Assembly: GCA_027080545.1 (NCBI GenBank)
Contig: JALWRV010000012.1
Coordinates: 1 to 9,405 of the forward strand
Length of the DNA stretch: 9,405 bases
Source: Parvularculaceae bacterium
Lineage (GTDB): Bacteria; Pseudomonadota; Alphaproteobacteria; Caulobacterales; Parvularculaceae
Direction of reading: 5' to 3'
Every line of letters starts with the position of its first letter. The stretch's first letter is position 1. The notes under the pieces were generated by a model. That model ran no database searches. It saw only the letters and a list, made by a program, of their open reading frames with translations, and was not told the DNA's origin. This document shows positions 1 to 6,539 of this stretch, one piece after another. Made by a program: the position numbers and the translations under genes.

Positions 1-14
1 GGATGATTGGGGGT

Positions 15-80
15 GGGTTTTGGAATTTAACGTCAATTGGCTGTTTTTCTTCGGCAAATAGCGTAGAAGAGATAAAACCC
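15..80 (+). promoter_or_regulatory. Possible hairpin leader just upstream of ubiD
   Basis: GGGTTTT at 15-21 is the exact reverse complement of AAAACCC at 74-80, and between them TCTTC (48-52) can pair with GAAGA (66-70). The outer arm ends directly against the purine-rich AAGGAAG (81-87), which is the likely ribosome binding site of ubiD. If transcribed, this would be a nested stem touching the translation start region. A 7-base repeat in about 100 bases can arise by chance, and the left edge of the window hides what precedes it. No clear -35/-10 pair was found. Confidence 0.2.
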
Positions 81-97
81 AAGGAAGTGATGAGACC

Positions 98-1663
98 ATG
101 GCGGATGATATTCGGCCCGAAAAGGCTAGCCCTTATAAATCTCTGCGCGACTTCATGGCCCGGCTGGAGGCCGAAGGCGAGTTGGTGCGCATCGCGCGTC
201 CGGTTTCAACGGTGCTGGAGATGACCGAAATACAGACCCGCCTGTTGGCCACGGGAGGGCCGGCTATTTTGTTTGAAAAGCCGGTGATGGCAAATGGCGA
301 GATTTCTCCCATGCCCATGTTGGTCAATCTGTTCGGTACCATTAAGCGGGTGGCCATGGGGGTGAGCATGGGAGGGGTCCATCGCGAAACCGCCAAAGAT
401 TTGCGCCATGTAGGGGAGATGTTGGCCTTTTTGCGCCAGCCCGAACCGCCAGCGGGCCTCAGCGAAGCGATGGATATGTTGCCCTTGGCGCGTCAGGTGA
501 TGGCCATGAAGCCGGGGCAAAAATCGTTTGGCAGTGCCCCCTGTCAAGAAGTGGTTTTGCAGGGCGATGATATCGATCTTGATCGATTACCCATTCAAAC
601 CTGTTGGCCGGGAGAGCCGGCCCCTCTTATCACATGGCCTTTGGTGGTGACTAAAGGGCCGGGGAAGGGGCGTGAAGATAGTTTCAATCTGGGTATTTAC
701 CGGATGCAGCGTCTGGCCAAAAACAAAACCATCATGCGCTGGTTGGCCCATCGTGGGGGGGCGCAACATCATCGCCGTTGGCGTGAAGAAAAAACAGAGC
801 CCTTGCCGGTGGCCGTGGTGTTAGGGGCTGATCCCGGAACCATTTTGGCGGCGGTAACCCCGGTGCCTGAGACCCTGTCGGAATATCAGTTTGCGGGTTT
901 GCTGCGGGGGCGCAAGGTTGATCTGGTCGATTGTAAAACCGTGTCGCTTAAAGTGCCCGCCGAGGCGGAGATCGTTTTGGAAGGCCATGTGAGCCTTGAA
1001 GAATATGCGGATGAAGGGCCTTATGGGGATCATACAGGCTATTATAATTCGGTGGAAAAATTTCCGGTTTTTACCTTGAGTGCCATCACCATGCGCCGCG
1101 AGCCGATCTATCTTTCTACCTTCACTGGGCGACCGCCCGATGAGCCGAGTATTTTGGGCGAGGCGTTGAACGAGATATTCATCCCGCTTTTGCAACAGCA
1201 ATTTCCCGAGATCACTGATTTTTGGTTACCGCCGGAGGGGTGCTCCTATCGCATTGCGGTCATCTCTATGAAAAAGGCTTATCCTGGTCATGCCAAGCGG
1301 GTGATGATGGGGGCGTGGTCGTTTTTACGCCAATTCATGTATACCAAATGGGTGATCGTGGTGGATGATGATATTGACGCGCGCGATTGGAAAGATGTGA
1401 TGTGGGCGGTCAGCACCAAGATGGATCCGGCGCGGGATATTACGGTGATTGAGAATACGCCGATCGATTATCTCGATTTTGCCTCACCGGAATCCGGTCT
1501 GGGGTCCAAGATCGGTCTTGATGCCACCGATAAATGGCCGCCGGAGACCAAGCGCGAATGGGGTAAGCGGTTGGCCATGGATGAGGTGGTGGTGAAGCGG
1601 GTGGATGAAATGTGGGAGGAATTGGGGCTTTCGGGCAACGCTGAACCGGGGAATCGGCCCTGA
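98..1663 (+). CDS. ubiD: UbiD family decarboxylase (3-octaprenyl-4-hydroxybenzoate carboxy-lyase)
   Basis: Probable prenylated-FMN-dependent, Mn-binding decarboxylase of ubiquinone biosynthesis, which removes the carboxyl group of 3-polyprenyl-4-hydroxybenzoate in the cytoplasm. The 521-residue protein is close to the length of E. coli UbiD (about 497). Visible family signatures are PGEPAPLITWPLVVTKGPG (171-189), the cofactor-binding segment NLGIYRMQ (197-204) with Arg202, HRGGAQHH (218-225), and EGPYGDHTGYYN (306-317) with acidic residues at 301, 302 and 306 where the family has its catalytic glutamates. GRPPDEPSILGEALNEIF (344-361) and VVDDDID (421-427) are also typical. The start is ATG at 98, with AAGGAAG at 81-87 as ribosome binding site; the ATG at 90 is out of frame. 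The prFMN-making partner UbiX is not in the window. A UbiD-family enzyme with another aromatic substrate cannot be excluded, but the match runs along the whole length to the E. coli UbiD type. Confidence 0.95.
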   Translation: MADDIRPEKASPYKSLRDFMARLEAEGELVRIARPVSTVLEMTEIQTRLLATGGPAILFEKPVMANGEISPMPMLVNLFGTIKRVAMGVSMGGVHRETAKDLRHVGEMLAFLRQPEPPAGLSEAMDMLPLARQVMAMKPGQKSFGSAPCQEVVLQGDDIDLDRLPIQTCWPGEPAPLITWPLVVTKGPGKGREDSFNLGIYRMQRLAKNKTIMRWLAHRGGAQHHRRWREEKTEPLPVAVVLGADPGTILAAVTPVPETLSEYQFAGLLRGRKVDLVDCKTVSLKVPAEAEIVLEGHVSLEEYADEGPYGDHTGYYNSVEKFPVFTLSAITMRREPIYLSTFTGRPPDEPSILGEALNEIFIPLLQQQFPEITDFWLPPEGCSYRIAVISMKKAYPGHAKRVMMGAWSFLRQFMYTKWVIVVDDDIDARDWKDVMWAVSTKMDPARDITVIENTPIDYLDFASPESGLGSKIGLDATDKWPPETKREWGKRLAMDEVVVKRVDEMWEELGLSGNAEPGNRP

Positions 1664-1950
1664 GATCCAATCTCATTTAAGTTTTTTGCTAAATTAGGGG
1701 CTGCTAATCTTGATTCCGGGGGCGGGTTTGCTTATTCGGGCAAGGTTGCGCCATCTCGAATCTGATCAGAGCGCCCCCCTGTTTCATGCTAGGACGGCAC
1801 CGGGCCTGCTCTCTTTCCTGTACGACGCATACGCCAAATTAATGAAGTGCGCGATATGCTTCTTAAACGAGAAGCGTTTGTCCTGAGCCATCTTTTGATG
1901 GGACCTCAAGTGCCGGACAGGCCAATATCGCGGATGAGCCGAGGTGGTCG
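1664..1950. other. Intergenic region and probable leader of the SulP gene
   Basis: This 287-base gap holds no recognisable gene. Visible elements are a 10-base perfect palindrome TCTGATCAGA (1761-1770); ATGCTAGG (1786-1793), a word seen again at 6436-6443 and resembling a -10 region; two mutually exclusive small hairpins, GCTTCT/AGAAGC (1858-1863 with 1870-1875) and AAACG/CGTTT (1865-1869 with 1875-1879); and CCATC-TTTT-GATGG (1888-1901). A 14-codon ORF (1842-1886, MKCAICFLNEKRLS) overlaps the first two hairpins but has no clear ribosome binding site. ACCTC (1903-1907) is complementary to the SulP ribosome binding region GAGGT (1941-1945). A leader role is inference. I see no canonical terminator for ubiD. 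Confidence 0.35.
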
Positions 1951-3759
1951 ATGACCCTTTTGCACAGACTATTGCCGTTTTTAAACTGGATGCCCGACGT
2001 CAACCGTTCGAGTTTGCAGGCGGATTTTGTCGCCGGGTTGACCGGTGCGGTGATTGTTTTGCCACAATCTATTGCCTTTGCGGCGATTGCGGGGCTGCCG
2101 CCGGAATATGGTCTCTATACGGCGATGATCACGCCGATTATTGCCGCCCTGTTTGGTTCGTCGCGCCATCTTATTTCCGGCCCGACCACGGCGATTTCCA
2201 TTGTGATTTTTTCAACCGTGAGCCGCCACGCGACACCGGGCAGTGAAGAATTTATCCGGTTTGCGTTGGCTCTCACTTTCATTGCCGGTTTCTATCAACT
2301 GATGTTCGGGGTATTTCGCCTCGGGGCGATTATCAATTTTGTGTCCCACAATGTGGTGGTGGGTTTTACCACGGGGGCCGCTATTCTTATTGCCGCCAGC
2401 CAGTTTCAGCATGTGTTGGGGGTCAAGATTGATCATCCGGACGGGCTGGTGGATAAAATTATCCAAATCTATCACCATCTCCCGGAAGCCAATCTCTATG
2501 CGGTCGGGATTGCGGTGGTGACCCTTGCCACCGCGATTGCGGTTAAAATGATTAGTCCCCGCGCGCCCAATTTGTTGATTGCGATGGTGGTTGGTTCTTT
2601 GGTGTGTCTTGGCATTGATGGTGTTACCCACGGGGTTACCATGGTGCCGTCTATCCCCCCCAATCTGCCGCCCCTGTCGAACCCGATGTTGCCGTTCGAT
2701 ATTATGGCCGATATTGCCCCGGAAGCGTTGGCGATTGCCTTGTTGGGGTTGATTGAGGCGGTGTCTATTTCCCGGGCGATTGCGGCCAAGTCGAACCAGA
2801 TGATTGACGGCAATCAGGAATTTATTGGCCAAGGGCTGTCCAATGTGGTTGGCAGTTTCTTTTCTTCCTATGCCGGGTCCGGCTCATTTACCCGTTCCGG
2901 GGTTAATTATGATGCCGGGGCGAAGACCCCCATTTCGGCTATTTTTGCGGCCATATTTTTGATGGTGATTGTGCTGGTGGCGGGGCCTCTGGCTTCTTAT
3001 TTGCCGGTGCCGGCCATGGGGGCGGTGATTTTGCTGGTGGCTTATAATCTCATCAACCCGCATCATATTCTCAAAGTCTTTCGCATTTCCAAGCGCGAAA
3101 CCGCTGTGTTGGTGGTGACCTTTTTGGCAACGCTTTTTCTGGAATTGGAATTTGCCATCTATGCGGGGGTGCTTTTGTCTTTGTCGCTGTTCTTGATGCG
3201 CACCTCGACCCCGGAAATTACGCCCATGGCGCCGGTTCATGCGGACCCCAAACATCGCCTTGGGGATGTTAGCGACAATAATCTTACCGAATGTCCGCAG
3301 TTAAAAATTATCCGTGTGGATATGTCGATCTATTTTGGATCGCTGACCTATATTCAACAACAATTACGCCATCTCATCGACAAGGAAGGCTACAAGCATA
3401 TTCTTATTCTCGGCTCCGGCATCAACTTTATTGATATGTCCGGGGCGGAGATGATTGTCTCTGTGGCTAAACGGTTGCGCCAGATGGGGGGCGGTTTATA
3501 TTTTTGTGGCGTGAAACATAATGTGTGTGACTATCTCAAACGTTCCGGTTTTGCGGCTGAATTTGGTGAAGAAAATTTATTCTTTAAAAAGAATGAGGCC
3601 ATTGCTGAAATTACCCAACGCCTTGACCACAAAGTGTGTGCGGTATGCCATGCTAAAATTTTCCTCGAATGTGAAGCGCTGGCGGCCAAGGGCCAAGCAG
3701 AACTTGAAGCCCGATCTGTTACGGATATTGATGACGGGCAAAAAACCGCTGCCGAATAG
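1951..3759 (+). CDS. SulP family inorganic anion transporter with C-terminal STAS domain
   Basis: Inner-membrane transporter of the SulP (SLC26-like) family, whose members move sulfate, bicarbonate, C4-dicarboxylates or other anions; the substrate cannot be read from the sequence. The 602-residue protein has a hydrophobic core from about residue 24 to 416. It begins with the family signature around PQSIAFAAIAGLPPEYGLYTA (about 38-58), then SGPTTAISIV (76-85) and GLIEAVSISRAIA (266-278) with the conserved Glu270. A cytoplasmic STAS domain occupies about 450-556 and contains the characteristic DMSG loop (495-498). The tail has a C-x2-C-H-x6-C cluster (C563, C566, H567, C574). The start is ATG at 1951, preceded by GAGG at 1941-1944 with 6-base spacing. 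The gene lies 287 bases after ubiD, so it probably has its own promoter, and it converges on yjdM with a 15-base gap. Confidence 0.95.
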   Translation: MTLLHRLLPFLNWMPDVNRSSLQADFVAGLTGAVIVLPQSIAFAAIAGLPPEYGLYTAMITPIIAALFGSSRHLISGPTTAISIVIFSTVSRHATPGSEEFIRFALALTFIAGFYQLMFGVFRLGAIINFVSHNVVVGFTTGAAILIAASQFQHVLGVKIDHPDGLVDKIIQIYHHLPEANLYAVGIAVVTLATAIAVKMISPRAPNLLIAMVVGSLVCLGIDGVTHGVTMVPSIPPNLPPLSNPMLPFDIMADIAPEALAIALLGLIEAVSISRAIAAKSNQMIDGNQEFIGQGLSNVVGSFFSSYAGSGSFTRSGVNYDAGAKTPISAIFAAIFLMVIVLVAGPLASYLPVPAMGAVILLVAYNLINPHHILKVFRISKRETAVLVVTFLATLFLELEFAIYAGVLLSLSLFLMRTSTPEITPMAPVHADPKHRLGDVSDNNLTECPQLKIIRVDMSIYFGSLTYIQQQLRHLIDKEGYKHILILGSGINFIDMSGAEMIVSVAKRLRQMGGGLYFCGVKHNVCDYLKRSGFAAEFGEENLFFKKNEAIAEITQRLDHKVCAVCHAKIFLECEALAAKGQAELEARSVTDIDDGQKTAAE

Positions 3760-3774
3760 GGCAGAGATCAGCGC

Positions 3775-4128
3775 TTAAGCCTTTTTGACAAATTGCGATT
3801 TCAGCTTCATGGCGCCAATACCGTCAATCTTGCAGTCAATGTCATGGTCGCCTTCTACCAAGCGGATATTTTTTACCTTGGTGCCGACTTTGATGGTGCT
3901 GGAGGTACCCTTGACCTTGAGGTCTTTAATCAAGATCACCTGATCCCCATCGGCCAGTAAATTGCCATTGGCATCGCGAACCACCAGAGCCGATTGATCA
4001 GTGTCCTCTTGGGGTGACAATTCATGGGGGGCTGACCATTCATGGGCACATTCCGGGCAGACATAGCGACTGCCATCTTCATAGACATAAGGGGATTGGC
4101 ACTGGGGGCAGGGGGGTAGGTTTGTCAT
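3775..4128 (-). CDS. yjdM: YjdM/PhnA-type zinc-ribbon protein
   Basis: Small soluble protein (117 residues) of the family historically called PhnA in E. coli, now YjdM. Its biochemical role is unsettled, and it must not be confused with phosphonoacetate hydrolase, which shares the PhnA name. An N-terminal zinc ribbon is visible as CPQC (7-10) and CPEC (24-27). It is followed by the family's C-terminal SH3-like domain, with DGDQVILIKDLKVKG (60-74) and VGTKVKNIRLVEGDHDIDCK (81-100). The length fits the family (about 110). I chose the ATG at 4128 because the protein then begins MTNLPPCPQC, as relatives do. An in-frame ATG at 4143 would add five residues (MGSLF). The gene stands alone, converging on SulP and diverging from gltX. 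Confidence 0.9.
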   Translation of the reverse strand: MTNLPPCPQCQSPYVYEDGSRYVCPECAHEWSAPHELSPQEDTDQSALVVRDANGNLLADGDQVILIKDLKVKGTSSTIKVGTKVKNIRLVEGDHDIDCKIDGIGAMKLKSQFVKKA

Positions 4129-4170
4129 AAAAAGAGATCCCATCTGTTGTCAGACCCTCATAAGGCCTAT

Positions 4171-4199
4171 TGGCGGGTAGGGGCAATGGCAACCCGCCA
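4171..4199. repeat. 8-bp inverted repeat (hairpin) between yjdM and gltX
   Basis: TGGCGGGT (4171-4178) is the exact reverse complement of ACCCGCCA (4192-4199), with a 13-base loop. It lies 42 bases upstream of the yjdM start and about 147 bases upstream of the gltX start. No gene ends into it from either side, so a terminator role is unlikely. It could be an operator or part of the yjdM leader. No supporting data beyond the symmetry. Confidence 0.3.
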
Positions 4200-4256
4200 G
4201 ACGGCCTCGCTCTTTTAGGGGCTTGGGGCCCTGTTGCGGCCTTTATCTATGTGTGA

Positions 4257-4285
4257 TTGACCCGCCTTCTGGAAGCGCGTATCCC
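4257..4285 (+). promoter_or_regulatory. Possible sigma-70-type promoter for gltX
   Basis: TTGACC (4257-4262) resembles a -35 element (5 of 6 consensus bases). It is followed after exactly 17 bases by TATCCC (4280-4285), a poor -10 match in which only the first three bases agree. Transcription from here would give a 5' leader of about 50 bases before the gltX ATG at 4346. The position in a divergent gap, where gltX must have its own promoter, favours it, but the -10 is weak. Confidence 0.3.
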
Positions 4286-4345
4286 CATGCCTTCATTTCA
4301 TTCACGGGCCCTGGGCTCGCCAGCCAAGCCAAAGGTTTTTTGAGG

Positions 4346-5692
4346 ATGTCTGTAAAAGTCCGATTCGCGCCATCTCCCACCGGTCGCCTGCATGTGGGTA
4401 ATATTCGCGCCGCTTTGTTTAATTGGCTGTTTGCGAAAAAACAGGGGGGGACTTTTTTGTTGCGCTCTGATGATACGGATCAAGAGCGTTCCACCAAGGA
4501 ATATGAAGAGGGTATTCGTCAAGACCTCGCATGGTTGGGGATTACCCATGACGAATTTTTCCGCCAGTCCGAACGGTTTGCGGCCTATGATGCGGCTCGT
4601 GATTGGCTGATTGGCGAAGGGTTGCTTTATGCGTGTTATGAAAGCGCTGAAGAACTTGATCGCAAAAGAAAATTGCAACGGGCCCGGGGGTTGCCGCCAG
4701 TTTATGACCGCGCCGCGCTTAAGCTTTCTGATGAGGACCGCGCAAAATTGGAAGCAGAGGGGCGCAAACCCCATTGGCGGTTTAAATTGTCGCAACAGCC
4801 GGTGCGCTGGGATGATCTTATTCGCGGTGAGGTGGTGGTTGACACTTCTGCGGTGTCTGACCCGGTCTTGATCCGCGAAGATGGAGGCTATCTATATACG
4901 CTGCCCTCCTGTGTTGATGATATTGATAGCGCTATTACCCATGTGGTGCGCGGGGAAGATCATGTGACCAACACCGCCACTCAAATAGAAATTTTCGAAG
5001 CCTTAATCCGCATGGCAGGCAAGGGGGCGGTGCCGATATTTGCACATCATTCCTTGCTGGTGGGCAAGGATGGCCAAGGTCTCTCCAAACGTCTTGGGTC
5101 CTTGTCGATTATGGCTATGCGTGAGCAGGGGTTGGAGCCCCAAGCCATCACCTGCCTGTTGGCGCGCCTTGGCACTTCAGATCCGGTGGAGGCGAAAACC
5201 GATATTACAGAGCTGGTTGACGGGTTTGACTTTTCGCGCCTTGGTCGTGCCCCGGCCCGGTTTGACGAAGGTGAGTTGGAAAGCCTCAATGCTAAAATCC
5301 TCCATGAATTGCCATGGCAGAGGGTGGCCGAGCGGGTTGAGGCCATGGGGGGCAATGAAGCCCTGTGGGTGGCGGTCCATGGCAATATCAACAGGCTTGA
5401 TGATATTGCCCCGTGGGTGCGGATTGTGAACGGGCCGATCACGCCTATTATTGAAGAGGCAAGCGTATGTGAAGCCGCCGCCGAAGCGTTGGCCAGCGGG
5501 GCGGCCACGGCAGAGGACTGGCCGGGACTGATGGGGCTTGTGAAAGAAAAAACCGGTGCCAAAGGCAAAGGCCTGTTTCGGCCCTTGCGTTTGGGGCTAA
5601 CCGGTTTGGCGCACGGGCCGGAAATGGGCCCGCTATTGGCGCTTATCGGGTCTGAAAAAGCTATCGCCCGATGGCGGGGTGAGACGGCCTGA
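4346..5692 (+). CDS. gltX: Glutamate--tRNA ligase (HVGN-type, GltX2-like)
   Basis: Class I aminoacyl-tRNA synthetase that charges tRNA with glutamate in the cytoplasm, 448 residues. The Rossmann catalytic core starts with VRFAPSPTGRLHVGN (5-19), where HVGN is the HIGH motif. FLLRSDDTDQERS (37-49) and VVRGEDHVTNTATQ (200-213) are family signatures, and GLSKRLGSLS (245-254) is the KMSKS-equivalent loop with Lys248. The C-terminal anticodon-binding region ends with FRPLRLGLTG (411-420). The zinc-site region seen in E. coli GluRS is reduced to a single Cys (C97 in YACYES). The open frame extends upstream to 4223, but homology starts at the ATG at 4346. There GAGG directly abuts the ATG, and AAAGG at 4331-4335 has a better 10-base spacing. 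Alphaproteobacteria often carry two GluRS genes, one HIGG-type and one of this shorter type. Whether this one prefers tRNA(Glu) or tRNA(Gln) cannot be told here. Confidence 0.95.
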   Translation: MSVKVRFAPSPTGRLHVGNIRAALFNWLFAKKQGGTFLLRSDDTDQERSTKEYEEGIRQDLAWLGITHDEFFRQSERFAAYDAARDWLIGEGLLYACYESAEELDRKRKLQRARGLPPVYDRAALKLSDEDRAKLEAEGRKPHWRFKLSQQPVRWDDLIRGEVVVDTSAVSDPVLIREDGGYLYTLPSCVDDIDSAITHVVRGEDHVTNTATQIEIFEALIRMAGKGAVPIFAHHSLLVGKDGQGLSKRLGSLSIMAMREQGLEPQAITCLLARLGTSDPVEAKTDITELVDGFDFSRLGRAPARFDEGELESLNAKILHELPWQRVAERVEAMGGNEALWVAVHGNINRLDDIAPWVRIVNGPITPIIEEASVCEAAAEALASGAATAEDWPGLMGLVKEKTGAKGKGLFRPLRLGLTGLAHGPEMGPLLALIGSEKAIARWRGETA

Positions 5693-5712
5693 TCGCCCGA
5701 TAGTTGATTATT

Positions 5713-6279
5713 TTACATTTTATTTTCGGCCATGTTTTTCATCATGGCCGGGATTACCGCTTCTGGCTGGTCGACGACGATGAGATCATGTTTGAGGGCC
5801 GGATCTGCAAAGCCGCTATCAGACACGTGATTGACCAGCGTGACCAGAGGCGACCAAAACTCATTGATGTTGAGCAGGATCAGCGGTTTGCGGTGAAGTT
5901 GCAACCGTGTCCATGACATCAGCTCGATAATTTCTTCCAAGGTGCCAATGCCGCCGGGCAAGGTGCAAAAGGCGTCGGCTTCTTCAAACATGCGAATTTT
6001 ACGTTCATGCATGGTTTGTACAATAGTGTGGTCAACCCCTTCGAGGACCCCTTCCATTGAAACCAGAAATTCCGGGATTATACCGAAGACGGCACCCTGA
6101 TTATCACGCGCGGCCCCGGCAACGGTGCCCATCAACCCCATTTTGCCCCCCCCATAAACGAGGCGGATGCCCGCTTTGGCCAGCTCGCGGCCCAGAATTT
6201 TGGCGGCTTCGCCATAGGCTTCATTGTCGCCCATGCGAGAGCCGCAATATACGCATAAGGATTTTTGTTTTTTCGTCAT
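5713..6279 (-). CDS. LOG family (TIGR00730) cytokinin riboside 5'-monophosphate phosphoribohydrolase-like protein
   Basis: Rossmann-fold protein of the LOG family. Characterised members hydrolyse the N-glycosidic bond of nucleoside 5'-monophosphates, releasing a base and ribose 5-phosphate; bacterial homologues were formerly mis-annotated as lysine decarboxylases. From the chosen ATG the protein has 188 residues, normal for the family. Visible motifs are the N-terminal strand CVYCGSR (9-15), the glycine-rich GGGKMGLMG (43-51), MHERKIRMF (90-98), and the diagnostic PGGIGTLEE (108-116) that forms the nucleotide-binding and catalytic loop. I chose the ATG at 6279; an in-frame TTG two codons upstream (6285) has GGA six bases before it and is a real alternative. 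The gene converges on gltX (20-base gap) and diverges from the LysM gene. The natural substrate is unknown. Confidence 0.93.
   Translation of the reverse strand: MTKKQKSLCVYCGSRMGDNEAYGEAAKILGRELAKAGIRLVYGGGKMGLMGTVAGAARDNQGAVFGIIPEFLVSMEGVLEGVDHTIVQTMHERKIRMFEEADAFCTLPGGIGTLEEIIELMSWTRLQLHRKPLILLNINEFWSPLVTLVNHVSDSGFADPALKHDLIVVDQPEAVIPAMMKNMAENKM
5727..5750. repeat. 8-bp perfect hairpin at the 3' end of the LOG gene, downstream of gltX
   Basis: CGGCCATG (5727-5734) and CATGGCCG (5743-5750) form a perfect 8-bp stem with an 8-base loop. The hairpin lies inside the last codons of the LOG gene and 34 bases beyond the gltX stop. Because the two genes converge, it would form at the 3' ends of both transcripts and could help end or protect them. 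It lacks a following U-run on either strand (the T-rich stretch 5711-5726 precedes it on the + strand), so it is not a canonical intrinsic terminator. Confidence 0.3.
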
Positions 6280-6310
6280 CGTCAATTACATTCCATTTCA
6301 TCAATATTTT

Positions 6311-6348
6311 GCCGCCAACATTTGCCTAAGGCTTTTGCCTTGGGCGGC
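6311..6348. repeat. Strong hairpin upstream of the LOG gene
   Basis: GCCTAAGGC (6324-6332) pairs with GCCTTGGGC (6337-6345) over nine base pairs (one G-U) around a TTTT loop. Alternatively GCCGCC (6311-6316) pairs with GGCGGC (6343-6348) outside a shortened inner stem (6327-6332 with 6337-6342). The centre lies about 55 bases upstream of the LOG start codon, inside the divergent gap, so it would be in the LOG 5' leader or its promoter region. There is no U-tract on either strand. A dispersed palindromic repeat is an alternative. Confidence 0.4.
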
Positions 6349-6398
6349 GCGATCATTTGTTCCCGATCTGGCGCGTTTGACGCCGGGTCGGGTCAAAA

Positions 6399-6518
6399 CC
6401 GGTCACCTCCGGGCTTGTTGAATCTGGGGCCCATTATGCTAGGCTTGGTCCCAGATACTCGTTTTGGTCTTGCTCGATAGCGTCGGGGTGCTTCTGAGAA
6501 TACCAGAAAAGTGACCGG
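6399..6518 (+). promoter_or_regulatory. Candidate structured leader (three-way-junction inverted repeats) of the LysM gene
   Basis: Three nested or adjacent pairings are visible. CCGGTCAC (6399-6406) pairs with GTGACCGG (6511-6518), 8 bp exact. ATCTGGGGCC (6422-6431) pairs with GGTCCCAGAT (6447-6456), 10 bp with one G-U. TTTTGGT (6462-6468) pairs with ACCAGAAA (6502-6509), 7 bp with one bulged G. They are mutually compatible and leave a three-way junction whose closing stem ends 21 bases before the LysM gene ATG. TATGCT at 6435-6440, which could be a -10 element, sits in the loop of the second stem. That would make the symmetry a DNA operator rather than an RNA fold if transcription starts there. 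Confidence 0.35.
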
Positions 6519-6539
6519 ATCAATGACTATAGGCAAATC

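Noticed and set aside
1761..1770. TCTGATCAGA palindrome as a regulator site
   Set aside because: A single 10-base palindrome in 287 bases is not improbable and matches no operator I can name with confidence.
2212..2832. 206-codon open frame on the - strand inside the SulP gene
   Set aside because: It is antisense to strongly conserved SulP membrane segments and its composition (rich in R, H, N, G) is that of a shadow frame.
3649..3663. CAVCH in the SulP protein as a c-type haem site
   Set aside because: It is in the tail following a cytoplasmic STAS domain, where c-type haem is not attached.
3773..3786. GCTTAAGC followed by CTTTTT after SulP, resembling a terminator
   Set aside because: The palindrome has no loop and would form at most a two-pair stem; it is also the end of the yjdM coding sequence.
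4223..4345. In-frame extension of gltX upstream to 4223
   Set aside because: The GluRS homology begins at VRFAPSPTG right after the ATG at 4346; the extension covers the gap and the likely promoter.
6376..6397. TTTGAC/GTCAAA inverted repeat as an operator
   Set aside because: Six-base arms with a 10-base spacer are expected by chance in a gap this size; nothing else supports it.
6224..6480. Overlapping + strand open frames of 65-90 codons spanning the LOG 5' end and the divergent gap
   Set aside because: They start inside the LOG gene on the opposite strand, have no recognisable protein motifs and no ribosome binding site; they look like shadows.
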